A stretch of DNA of 64,000 nucleotides from Pseudodonghicola sp048268305 (GTDB lineage: Bacteria; Pseudomonadota; Alphaproteobacteria; Rhodobacterales; Rhodobacteraceae), in assembly GCF_048268305.1 (NCBI RefSeq), contig NZ_JBLWVT010000008.1, positions 62,001-126,000 on the forward strand, given 5' to 3'. The notes beneath the pieces were generated by a model. It ran no database searches, was not told where the DNA came from, and saw only the letters and a program-made list of their open reading frames with translations. Shown here one piece after another: positions 36,621 through 44,423 of the stretch (its first letter is position 1; the number at the start of each line of letters is the position of its first letter). The position numbers and the translations under genes are program-made.

Positions 36621-37517
36621 TCAGACCTTCTTGACGCGGACCTGGCTGAACAGGCCGTGCGGGCGGAACACCAGGACGAAGAGCAAAAGCGCATAGGGTG
36701 CGATCTGCGAATAGCCGGCGGCGAGATAGCGCGAGGCGAAGGGTTCGATCACCCCCACGATCAGCCCGCCCACCAGCGCCCCGGGAAGCGAGCCGAAGCC
36801 GCCGATCACCGCCGCGGCAAAGGCCTTGATGCCCAGAAGCCCTGCGTTAGGGTCGATTGCGCCCTTGGAGGCGAAGAGGATGCCCGCCACGGCGGCCACC
36901 GCACCGGACAGCCCCCAGATCAGCCCCTGCACCCGTTTCACCGGGATCCCCATGTAATAGGCCGCCATCTGGTTCTGCGACGCCGCCTGCATCGCCAGCC
37001 CCAGCTTGGTGCGCTGGAAGAACTGATAGAGGCAGATGGTCAGCAGCACGGTGACCACGATCACCGCGACGTCGGCCATCCCCAGCACCACGCCGCCAAG
37101 CCGGATGTCTCCCGTCGCCAGCGGGCTTTGCAGAGTCTGCGGCTCGTGCCCCCAGATCGCCCCGGCGATGAACCGCAGCACGAAGCCCAGCGCGATCGTC
37201 AGGATCACCACCGCCGTCTGGCTTTGCCCGAAGATGTGGCGCAGGATCAGCAGGTCGAGCAGATAGCCGATCACCGCCATCACGATGATCGCCAGCGGCG
37301 CCGCGATCCAGAACGGCAGGCCGATGTATTCCGCATTGGTCAGGCCCAGCGCGACAAAGGCGCCGAACATCATCAGGTCGCCCTGGGCGAAATTCACCGC
37401 CTCGGTCGCCTTGTAGATCAGGACGAAGCCCAGCGCGATCAGACCGTACACGCAGCCATTTGCCAGCCCGCTGACCAGCAGTTGCAAGATGTCCAAATTC
37501 CCCTCCCCTTGCGCCAT
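36621..37517 (-). CDS. Branched-chain-type ABC permease LivH-like
   Basis: The 298-residue permease has LLVSGLANGCVYGLIALGF and VNFAQGDLMMFGAF (LivH signature) and GGFGSLPGALVGGLIVG. The start is the ATG at 37517 (MAQGEGNLDILQ); the longer frame to 37589 runs through the leader palindrome and is rejected. First gene of the operon livH-livM-livG-livF-synthetase-livK. Confidence 0.9.
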   Translation of the reverse strand: MAQGEGNLDILQLLVSGLANGCVYGLIALGFVLIYKATEAVNFAQGDLMMFGAFVALGLTNAEYIGLPFWIAAPLAIIVMAVIGYLLDLLILRHIFGQSQTAVVILTIALGFVLRFIAGAIWGHEPQTLQSPLATGDIRLGGVVLGMADVAVIVVTVLLTICLYQFFQRTKLGLAMQAASQNQMAAYYMGIPVKRVQGLIWGLSGAVAAVAGILFASKGAIDPNAGLLGIKAFAAAVIGGFGSLPGALVGGLIVGVIEPFASRYLAAGYSQIAPYALLLFVLVFRPHGLFSQVRVKKV

Positions 37518-37568
37518 GCGCAGCAGTCCCTGGCGGGGCTCCTCTTCCCCGGGTCGGGCCGCGATTCC

Positions 37569-37581
37569 GCATGTGACATGC
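37569..37581. repeat. Perfect palindrome GCATGT-G-ACATGC in the livH leader
   Basis: Six-base perfect arms around one base, between the predicted liv transcription start and the livH ribosome binding site. Position suits an operator or leader site controlling the liv operon. Confidence 0.4.
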
Positions 37582-37607
37582 AAACACAAATCCTGCGGAT
37601 TCCTGAC

Positions 37608-37637
37608 ATATCAGCCGGTCCCCCTGCCGTTTGTCAA
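37608..37637 (-). promoter_or_regulatory. Sigma-70 promoter of the liv operon
   Basis: On the minus strand, consensus TTGACA (37632-37637) and TGATAT (37608-37613) are 18 bases apart. The predicted start near 37601 gives a leader of about 85 bases before livH that contains the palindrome at 37569-37581. Confidence 0.6.
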
Positions 37638-37826
37638 TCACTCCGCGCAATATTATGTCTCTCCGAAAGCTCCTAAAGTCACATTTGATCTTTATCATCG
37701 CATCTTGCGAAACGAACCACTTGTGTTCAGCCGCTATTCGACAGGGATGGGACAGATTGTTCCGGCCCCGGACGAAACCGCACCGCCGGGCTGTGCCCGC
37801 GCATCGCCCCGGGGGCCGGCATCCAA

Positions 37827-37842
37827 TGTTCCACGTGCAACA
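37827..37842. promoter_or_regulatory. parS-like site (TGTTNCACGTGNAACA)
   Basis: TGTTCCACGTGCAACA differs from the classical ParB site TGTTTCACGTGAAACA at positions 5 and 12 only, and fits the degenerate form with any base there. It lies between genes, 53 bases after the sulfatase stop position. Chromosomal parS sites usually lie near oriC, and nothing else in the window marks an origin. Confidence 0.45.
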
Positions 37843-37895
37843 GCCGCCAGAGAACAACCACATAAGCGGCGGGCGGAAGGGGTAACCCCCAATAT

Positions 37896-39539
37896 CTAGC
37901 TGCCAGTATAATCCGCCTTGGCCGGTCCCATGTATTTCATCACCAGCTCCTCCGGCACTTCGGTGCCATCGGCGAGAAAGGTCAGAATCCCCCGGCGCAG
38001 GGACCTGCCCCGCCCCGCGACGATCTCGGCATCCGATTTCGTCACCCGTTGCGACATCCGCCTCCCCCAGCGGGCGAGGTGATCGTAAAGCCGGGCGATC
38101 TCGGCCTGATGACCGTCGCCCTTGGCCAGATCGTGGAATTCCTCAGGATCGGTCTCAAGGTCGAACAGCATCGGGCGGAAGCCGCCCTCGGCATGGATCA
38201 GCTTGAACCGCCCGTCGAACACCATGAACAGCCGGGCGTCGCGCGGCTCCAGCCCCAGCTTCACCGCCTGCCCGGTGCTGGAATAGTCGTATTCGCTGAT
38301 CGCCACCTGCCGCCAGTCCGCCGGCAACTCCCCCCGCAGCCAGGGCAGCAGAGAGCGCCCCTCGACGATATGGCCGGGCACCTCGCCGCCGGCGACCTCG
38401 ATGAAGGTGGCGGTCAGGTCGATCGCCTCGACCAGCGCGTCGCAGGTGGTGCCGCGGGTCGCGTCGGCCTCCGCCCGCGGGTCATAGATGATCAGCGGGA
38501 TCTTCACCGCCTGATCGTGGAACATGTCTTTTTCGCCCATCCAGTGATCGCCCAGATAATCGCCGTGATCCGAGGTCAGCACGATCATGGTATTGGCCAT
38601 CTCGCCGGTCTCTTCGAGATAATCGAGGATGCGGCCAAGCTGATCGTCGCATTGCTTGATCAGCCCCATATAGGCCGGGATCACCTTCTGCCGCACCGCG
38701 TCGTTCTGGAACGCCTCGGCCACGCGGGTTTCCATATAGGCCGCCAGCACCGGATGGGCGCCGTCCCGCTCCACCTCAGACCGGCAGGCGACGGGCACAT
38801 GGTCGGGGCCGAACATGTCGTTATAGGGGGCCGGCACGATATAGGGCCAATGCGGCTTGATGTAGCTCAGATGCGCGCACCAGGGCGCCTTGGCCTGTTC
38901 CATGAAATCCAGCGCCTCGGACGTCAGCCAGGGGGTTTCGCTGTCCTCCTCGCGAATATTGGCGGGCTTGTCGGCATTCTTCAGGATCCAGCCGCTGGCA
39001 ATCTGGCCGCCCTCGATCCCGGCATTGGCGAAATCGGCCCAGGGGTTGGCGCCGGGATAGCCTTCGGCCTTGAGATATTCGTTATAGGGCGAGCGCTTCT
39101 CGTCATAGAACCCGTCCGGCCCCTCGGCCCAGAGACCATCGTCGCGCACCCAGGCGTCGAAACCGCATTCGGCCTGCCGCACCCCGATCATGCTGTCGGG
39201 GCTGAGGCCCAGCCGCGCCATGCCCTCGGCATCGGCCTTCATATGGGTCTTGCCCAACAGCCAGCAGTCCATGCCGATCTTGCGCAGGTGATCGCCCAGC
39301 GTCAGCTCTCCCACCCTGAGGGGAAAGCCGTTCCATTGCGCCCCGTGCGAGGAGGTGTAGCGTCCGGTGTAAAAGCTCATCCGCGAGGCGCCACAGATCG
39401 GCGATTGCACATAGGCTCTGGTGAACCGCACCCCCATCGCCGCGACCCGGTCGAAATTCGGCGTCTTCAGATGCGGATGACCGGCGCAGCCCAGGTAATC
39501 GTGCCTGAGCTGGTCGTACATGATGAAAAGGATGTTCAT
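37896..39539 (-). CDS. Sulfatase/alkaline-phosphatase superfamily hydrolase
   Basis: The 547-residue protein has the sulfatase start MNILFIMYDQLRHDYLGC and the core SPICGASRMSFYTGRY, where C49 in C-G-A-S-R would be converted to formylglycine (CxAxR form of the usual CxPxR). SDHGDYLGDH supplies later metal and active-site residues. Members hydrolyse sulfate esters, phosphonate monoesters or choline sulfate; length and motifs resemble the phosphonate-monoesterase/arylsulfatase branch. No signal peptide, so it is likely cytoplasmic. Stands alone. Confidence 0.85.
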   Translation of the reverse strand: MNILFIMYDQLRHDYLGCAGHPHLKTPNFDRVAAMGVRFTRAYVQSPICGASRMSFYTGRYTSSHGAQWNGFPLRVGELTLGDHLRKIGMDCWLLGKTHMKADAEGMARLGLSPDSMIGVRQAECGFDAWVRDDGLWAEGPDGFYDEKRSPYNEYLKAEGYPGANPWADFANAGIEGGQIASGWILKNADKPANIREEDSETPWLTSEALDFMEQAKAPWCAHLSYIKPHWPYIVPAPYNDMFGPDHVPVACRSEVERDGAHPVLAAYMETRVAEAFQNDAVRQKVIPAYMGLIKQCDDQLGRILDYLEETGEMANTMIVLTSDHGDYLGDHWMGEKDMFHDQAVKIPLIIYDPRAEADATRGTTCDALVEAIDLTATFIEVAGGEVPGHIVEGRSLLPWLRGELPADWRQVAISEYDYSSTGQAVKLGLEPRDARLFMVFDGRFKLIHAEGGFRPMLFDLETDPEEFHDLAKGDGHQAEIARLYDHLARWGRRMSQRVTKSDAEIVAGRGRSLRRGILTFLADGTEVPEELVMKYMGPAKADYTGS

Positions 39540-39650
39540 GGGCGCCTCCCTGCCGTCCTGTCGCGGCCATACTGCGCGCAAGCGGCCCGGAAGGCGAGAG
39601 CGCGAAAGCCGGGGCCTCGCTGCCGCGCGCCCCCGGTATCGTCATCCATC

Positions 39651-39681
39651 AAATGAAAACGGGCGCCCAAGGGGGCGCCCG
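39651..39681 (-). terminator. Intrinsic terminator of cydABX
   Basis: On the minus strand CGGGCGCCC, a short loop and GGGCGCCCG are followed by TTTTCATTT, 26 bases after the cydX stop. A strong rho-independent terminator. Confidence 0.85.
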
Positions 39682-39706
39682 CTTCTCTGTCTCGACCGGG
39701 AAGCGC

Positions 39707-39826
39707 TCAATGCTTCTTGTCTTCCTCGGTCAGCCTCGCGTCTTCACGCATTTCAAGCCAAATCGCGTTCAGCACTGCGAACATCGCAGCCAGCGGAAGG
39801 CCAAGGATCCAGGCGAAATACCACAT
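39707..39826 (-). CDS. cydX: Cytochrome bd oxidase small subunit CydX
   Basis: This 39-residue gene lies 15 bases after cydB. It begins MWYFAWILGLPLAAMFAVLN and continues with AIWLEMRED, the standard CydX pattern of one transmembrane helix with W-Y-F-A-W and a charged tail ending in KKH. CydX stabilises the haem b595/d site of CydAB. It is followed by the operon terminator, confirming it as the last gene. Easily missed by gene finders because of its size. Confidence 0.93.
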   Translation of the reverse strand: MWYFAWILGLPLAAMFAVLNAIWLEMREDARLTEEDKKH

Positions 39827-39841
39827 TCTCGTTTTCCTTCC

Positions 39842-41002
39842 TCAGTAGCTATGGTCAGAGCCGGTGATCTCGTCTTCGGTCACCTTGCCCCAGAGCACTT
39901 TGTAAACCCAGGCGGTGTAAGCCAGGATGATCGGCATGAAGATCACCGCCATCACCAGCATCACGAACAGGGTCTGTTGCGACGACGAGCTGTCCCAGAC
40001 GGTGAGCGAGCTGTTGGGATCGACCGTCGAGGGCAGGATGAAGGGGAACATCGTCAGACCGACGCTGGAGATGATCCCGGTGATCGCCAGTTTCGACCAC
40101 AGGAGCGTCGAAACCTCGCGCCCCGCGCGCAGCCCCATCACCGCCAGGGCGATGCCGACAAAGCCCATGATCGGCGCAATGACGATCCAGGGACGTTCGC
40201 TATAGGCCACCAGCCAGGAACCGCCATGGGTGACTTCGTTGTGCAGCGGGTTCGACGGGCCATTGGCCGCGACCTCGCCCACCAGATGGAAGCCATCCAC
40301 CCCATAGGCCAGCCAGACACCGGCCAGCGCATAGGCCACCGCGGCGACGATACCGGCGTAAGAGCCGATGGTGCGGGCGCGCATCTGCACCGGCCCTTCG
40401 GTCTTGAGCGTCAGCCAGGCGGCACCGTGCATCAGCAGCATCGACAGCGACACCACCCCGGACAGGATCGCGAAGGGGCGCAGCAAGCCAATGAACTTGG
40501 TGAAGAAGTTGCCATCATAGAAGGCCATCAGATCTTCGTTGAAGTGGAAGGGCACGCCCAGAAGCACGTTGCCAACCGCCACGCCGAACAGCAGGGCCGG
40601 AACCGCGCCGCCGACGAACAGCGCCCAGTCCCACCCGTTCCGCCAGGCGGCGCTGTCACGTTTCGACCGGTACTTGAAGCCCACCGGCCGCAGGATCAGT
40701 GCCGCCAGGACGGTGAACATCGCCAGGTAGAACCCCGAGAAGCTGACCGCATAGAGCGGCGGCCAGGCGGCGAAGATGGCGCCACCGCCCAGGATGAACC
40801 ACACCTGGTTGCCTTCCCAGACCGGGCCGATGGTGTTGATCGCCACGCGGCGTTCCACATCGGTCTTGCCGACGAAGGGGAGCAACGCACCCACCCCCAT
40901 GTCGAACCCGTCAGTCAGGGCGAAGCCGATCAGCAGGACGCCCAGCAGCACCCACCAGATCACGCGAAGGATATCGAGATCAATCAGTTCAGAAAGGATC
41001 AT
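39842..41002 (-). CDS. cydB: Cytochrome bd ubiquinol oxidase subunit II
   Basis: The 386-residue polytopic protein contains VIWWVLLGVLLIGFALTDGF, GPVWEGNQVWFILGGGAIFA and LRPVGFKYRSK, all CydB signatures. It forms the bd quinol oxidase with CydA and CydX in the inner membrane, reducing oxygen to water without proton pumping. It starts five bases after cydA ends. Confidence 0.96.
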   Translation of the reverse strand: MILSELIDLDILRVIWWVLLGVLLIGFALTDGFDMGVGALLPFVGKTDVERRVAINTIGPVWEGNQVWFILGGGAIFAAWPPLYAVSFSGFYLAMFTVLAALILRPVGFKYRSKRDSAAWRNGWDWALFVGGAVPALLFGVAVGNVLLGVPFHFNEDLMAFYDGNFFTKFIGLLRPFAILSGVVSLSMLLMHGAAWLTLKTEGPVQMRARTIGSYAGIVAAVAYALAGVWLAYGVDGFHLVGEVAANGPSNPLHNEVTHGGSWLVAYSERPWIVIAPIMGFVGIALAVMGLRAGREVSTLLWSKLAITGIISSVGLTMFPFILPSTVDPNSSLTVWDSSSSQQTLFVMLVMAVIFMPIILAYTAWVYKVLWGKVTEDEITGSDHSY

Positions 41003-41007
41003 GGCTG

Positions 41008-42609
41008 TTACTCCGCAGGCTCGGCCAAGCCGCCGCTATGTTTCAGACGGTCTTCATGGCGTGCCATCCAGATTTCGGTTTCCTCCACGTCTTCATAGGG
41101 GCCTTTGCGGATGTATTTGATCATCAGCCCCATCTCGATGATGAAGAGAACGGTATAGAGCGTCACGAAGCCCGCCAGGGTGATCAGCAGATCCGCCACG
41201 CTCAGACGCGAGGCCGACAGAACCGTGGGCAGCACGCCGTCCACCGTCCAGGGCTGCCGCCCGAACTCGGCCACGAACCAGCCCAGCTCGGCTGCGATCC
41301 AGGGGAAGGGGATGATGATCACGGCCAGACGCAGCGCCCAGCGCGGGAACCGCATGCCGCGCAGGTTTGCCGTCACCGCGAAGTAGATCATCACCGCGAT
41401 GAAGCCGAAGCCCAGACCCACCATCAGCCGGAATGCCCAGAACAGCGGCCCGACGCCGGGAACGGTGTCATTGGCGGCCATGGCGATCTGTTCTTCCGTC
41501 GCGGTGCGCGGATCGTCGACATAGCGTTTCAGCAGGAAGGCAAAGCCCAGGTCGGCCGAATGCTCTTCAAAGGTGGCACGCACTTCGGCCGGGGTGTTGG
41601 CCCGCTCTGCGCGGATGGTCATCAGCGCGTCATAGGCGATCAGACCCGAGCGGATCTTGTCCTGTGCCTGGGCGACCAATTCGTTGATGCCGGGGATTTT
41701 CTTGGTCAGCGAGCGGGTGCCGATCAGCCCCATGACCCAGGGAACCTCAACCGCATAATGGGTTTCACGCGCTTCGCGGTCGGGAATGCCGATCAGGGTG
41801 AAGGGCGCCGGCGCATCATGGGTTTCCCACATCGCCTCGATCGCGGCGAGCTTCATCTTCTGGGTGTGGCTGGCGGAATAACCCGACTCGTCGCCCAGAA
41901 CCACGACCGAAAGCGAGGCTGCCAGACCGAAGGCCGAGGCAACGGCGATCGACCGGCGGGCCAGCTCGATATGACGTCCCTTCAGCATGTACCAGGCGGC
42001 AACCCCCATCACGAAAACCGAGGCGGTCACGTAACCGGCCGAAACCGTGTGCACGAATTTCGCCTGCGCCACTTCGTTGAAGACCACGTCGAAGAAGGAG
42101 GTCATCTCCATCCGCATGCTCTCCGGGTTGAACGCGGCGCCGACCGGGTTTTGCATCCAGCCGTTGGCGATCAGAATCCAAAGCGCCGAGAAGTTCGAGC
42201 CGATTGCCACCAGCCAGGTGACGATCATATGCGCCACCTTCGACATCTTGTTCCAGCCAAAGAAGAACAGCCCGACGAAGGTCGCTTCGAGGAAGAAGGC
42301 CATCAGCCCTTCGACCGCGAGCGGCGCGCCGAAGATGTCACCGACGTAATGGCTGTAGTAGGACCAGTTCATGCCGAACTGGAACTCCATGGTGATCCCG
42401 GTGGCGACACCGAGAACGAAGTTGATGCCGAACAGGGTGCCCCAGAACTTGGTCATCTGTCGCCAGATCGGGCGGTTCGTCATCACATAGACCGTCTCCA
42501 TGATCGCGACGAGGATCGACAGACCCAACGTCAGCGGCACAAAGAGGAAGTGGTACATAGCCGTCATCGCGAATTGCAGACGAGACAGCTCGACGACATC
42601 AATATGCAT
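41008..42609 (-). CDS. cydA: Cytochrome bd ubiquinol oxidase subunit I
   Basis: The 533-residue subunit carries haems b558, b595 and d. MHIDVVELSRLQFAMTAMYH matches the family start with the His ligand, and GWFVAEFGRQPWTVDGVLPT is the quinol-site/haem motif. The Q-loop region is long (about residues 250-385), as in the E. coli-type bd oxidase rather than the short-loop cyanide-insensitive CIO type. I place the start at 42609, nine bases after GAGGAG; an ATG at 42618 touches that site and is unlikely. An FNR-like box lies about 110 bases upstream. Confidence 0.95.
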   Translation of the reverse strand: MHIDVVELSRLQFAMTAMYHFLFVPLTLGLSILVAIMETVYVMTNRPIWRQMTKFWGTLFGINFVLGVATGITMEFQFGMNWSYYSHYVGDIFGAPLAVEGLMAFFLEATFVGLFFFGWNKMSKVAHMIVTWLVAIGSNFSALWILIANGWMQNPVGAAFNPESMRMEMTSFFDVVFNEVAQAKFVHTVSAGYVTASVFVMGVAAWYMLKGRHIELARRSIAVASAFGLAASLSVVVLGDESGYSASHTQKMKLAAIEAMWETHDAPAPFTLIGIPDREARETHYAVEVPWVMGLIGTRSLTKKIPGINELVAQAQDKIRSGLIAYDALMTIRAERANTPAEVRATFEEHSADLGFAFLLKRYVDDPRTATEEQIAMAANDTVPGVGPLFWAFRLMVGLGFGFIAVMIYFAVTANLRGMRFPRWALRLAVIIIPFPWIAAELGWFVAEFGRQPWTVDGVLPTVLSASRLSVADLLITLAGFVTLYTVLFIIEMGLMIKYIRKGPYEDVEETEIWMARHEDRLKHSGGLAEPAE

Positions 42610-42719
42610 GATGTGCATCTCCTCGGGTTTGGTTCTGCAGGTCCATTGGACACAAACCTGCCTTGAAAATGCATGATTTTCTACTGTTACCAGCTACACC
42701 CATGAGGCGGGAAGCTGAT

Positions 42720-42733
42720 TTGATCTGCGTCAA
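42720..42733 (-). promoter_or_regulatory. FNR/FixK/Anr-type box upstream of cydA
   Basis: TTGAT-N4-GTCAA matches the FNR-family consensus TTGAT-N4-ATCAA with one mismatch. It lies between cydC and cydA, about 110 bases before the cydA start, a suitable distance for activation of cydABX at low oxygen. Confidence 0.7.
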
Positions 42734-42746
42734 AGGGGTTATTGTT

Positions 42747-44423
42747 TCATAATCTATTTTTCCCGCCCCCCTTCAGCTCCCTGTGATGGTCAGCCATTTC
42801 GGCCTCGGCGGCGCGGTGGCTTGCCGCGATGATCGCGGCCCCGGGCAGATAGGCGCGGATGCCCCGCACCACCGTCCGGGCGGTTTGCGGATCAAGCCCC
42901 TCGGTGGGCTCGTCCAGCAATAAGATATTGGGCTTTCTGAGCAATGCGCGCGCCAGGGAGAGCCGGCGCGACTCGCCCCCGGAGAGGCCCGCGCCCCCCT
43001 CTCCCAACATGGCGTCGAGCCCGCCGCGCTCGGCCACGACCTGGTCGAGCGCGACCGCGCACAGCACCTCCCAGGCGGCCTCGTCGGTCAGGCCGTCACG
43101 GGCGAGCGCCAAATTGTCGCGGACGCTGCCACCCAGCAATGCGCTGCGCTGCGGCAAAAGCGTAAGCCGCTGGCGCAGCTCTGATTCGGGCCAATCGGCC
43201 AGCGCCGCGCCCAGACAGCGAATCTCCCCCCCCGCCACCGGGACGACGGCGGCGAGCGCGTCCAGCAGCGTGCTCTTGCCTGCCCCGCTGGCGCCGCTGA
43301 TCACCAGCATCTCGCCCGGGGCGACGGAAAAGCTCAGCCCCTCGACCAGCGGCCGGGCGCGGCCGGGGCGCATCAGGGTGACCTCGCGCAGCTCAATGCC
43401 TCGGTCGGGGTCGACTGCCGGCAGGGTCTTTGCTGCGGCGACCGGCGCCGGCCCTGCGGGCACATCGGCCAGCACCCGGGCGGCGGCGTCGCGCATGCGG
43501 CCGATCTCGCCCACGCCGCGGCGCAGCGGCAGAATGGTCTCGGCCAGCGCCAACGCCACGAAGACGCCGATCGCCGCCTGCGCCGCGTCGATGCCTCCGG
43601 CCGCCACCAGCCCGCCGGAAAGGCCCAGCATCAGCGCGGTGATCAGTGCCACCAGCGATGACAGGGCAAAGCCCGCGCCGCCGTCGATCCGGTCAAGCAG
43701 ATCGTGGGCGGCGCGCGCCTCGGCCTCCTCGGCGTCGATGCGGGCGCGCCAGTCCGGCAGGGCGCCCTGCAGGATCGCCTCGCGCTGGCCCCGGAACAGG
43801 CCGATGGCGCCGCGCCGCAGCGCCTGCATCGCGGCCTCGGCCCGGGTGGAGGGCGCCAGGGTCCGCGCCGCCACCCGCAGCAGCACCAGCGCCCCACCGA
43901 CCAGGTAACCGGCGGTCAGGCTCACCGCCACCAGCGGGGTGACCAGCCAGGCGATCAGCACGAAGGCCACCAGATGGGTCACCAGCCCCGCTGCCACCGG
44001 CAGCGCCAGCCTGAGCGCGACACCGTCCAGCGCGTCGACATCCGCTGTGATCCGGGTCAAGGCCGAGGCTCCGCGCAGCCGGCGCAGCGCCTCCATCGGC
44101 CAAAGCTCAAGCCGGCGCATCAGGCTGACCCGCAGGGCAGACAGCGCGCGCAGCGTCGCGTCATGGGTCAACAGCCGTTCGCCATAGCGCGCCGCCGCCC
44201 GCCCCAGCGCCAGGAACCGCACCCCGGCCGAGGGGCGAAAGACATCGAAGGCGATGCCGATGCCGGCGACCCCCGCCAGCCCGGTGGCGGTGATGAACCA
44301 ACCCGACAGGCCCAGCAACGCCGCCCCCATGATCAGCACCACCACCGTCAGCGCCGCGCCGCGCCCCATCGCCCAGGGATCGGCCGACCAGAGGAGTTTC
44401 AGGATTTGCCACAGGTGTTTCAT
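42747..44423 (-). CDS. cydC: Heterodimeric ABC exporter subunit CydC
   Basis: The 558-residue protein joins a six-helix membrane domain (residues ~1-310) to an ATPase domain: Walker A SGASGAGKSTLLD, signature LSGGESRRLSLARALL and Walker B ILLLDEPTEGLD. CydDC exports glutathione/cysteine (and is reported to bind haem) and is needed to assemble cytochrome bd. It overlaps cydD by four bases and is followed by cydABX, so the locus order is cydDCABX. Confidence 0.93.
   Translation of the reverse strand: MKHLWQILKLLWSADPWAMGRGAALTVVVLIMGAALLGLSGWFITATGLAGVAGIGIAFDVFRPSAGVRFLALGRAAARYGERLLTHDATLRALSALRVSLMRRLELWPMEALRRLRGASALTRITADVDALDGVALRLALPVAAGLVTHLVAFVLIAWLVTPLVAVSLTAGYLVGGALVLLRVAARTLAPSTRAEAAMQALRRGAIGLFRGQREAILQGALPDWRARIDAEEAEARAAHDLLDRIDGGAGFALSSLVALITALMLGLSGGLVAAGGIDAAQAAIGVFVALALAETILPLRRGVGEIGRMRDAAARVLADVPAGPAPVAAAKTLPAVDPDRGIELREVTLMRPGRARPLVEGLSFSVAPGEMLVISGASGAGKSTLLDALAAVVPVAGGEIRCLGAALADWPESELRQRLTLLPQRSALLGGSVRDNLALARDGLTDEAAWEVLCAVALDQVVAERGGLDAMLGEGGAGLSGGESRRLSLARALLRKPNILLLDEPTEGLDPQTARTVVRGIRAYLPGAAIIAASHRAAEAEMADHHRELKGGGKNRL

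Larger units (their letters stand above)
37518..37895. other. 378-base regulatory gap between livH and the sulfatase gene
   Basis: This gap is lower in GC than its surroundings between about 37600 and 37760. It holds a good promoter and a palindrome for the liv operon and a parS-like 16-mer, each listed separately. No convincing gene is seen; short open frames here lack ribosome binding sites. Confidence 0.6.

Noticed and set aside
30880..37517. Calling the liv cluster a branched-chain amino acid transporter
   Set aside because: Family similarity alone does not set the substrate, and the acyl-CoA synthetase in the operon argues against it.
42610..42618. First ATG of cydA
   Set aside because: It directly abuts the GAGGAG ribosome binding site; the ATG at 42609 has correct spacing and the usual CydA N-terminus.
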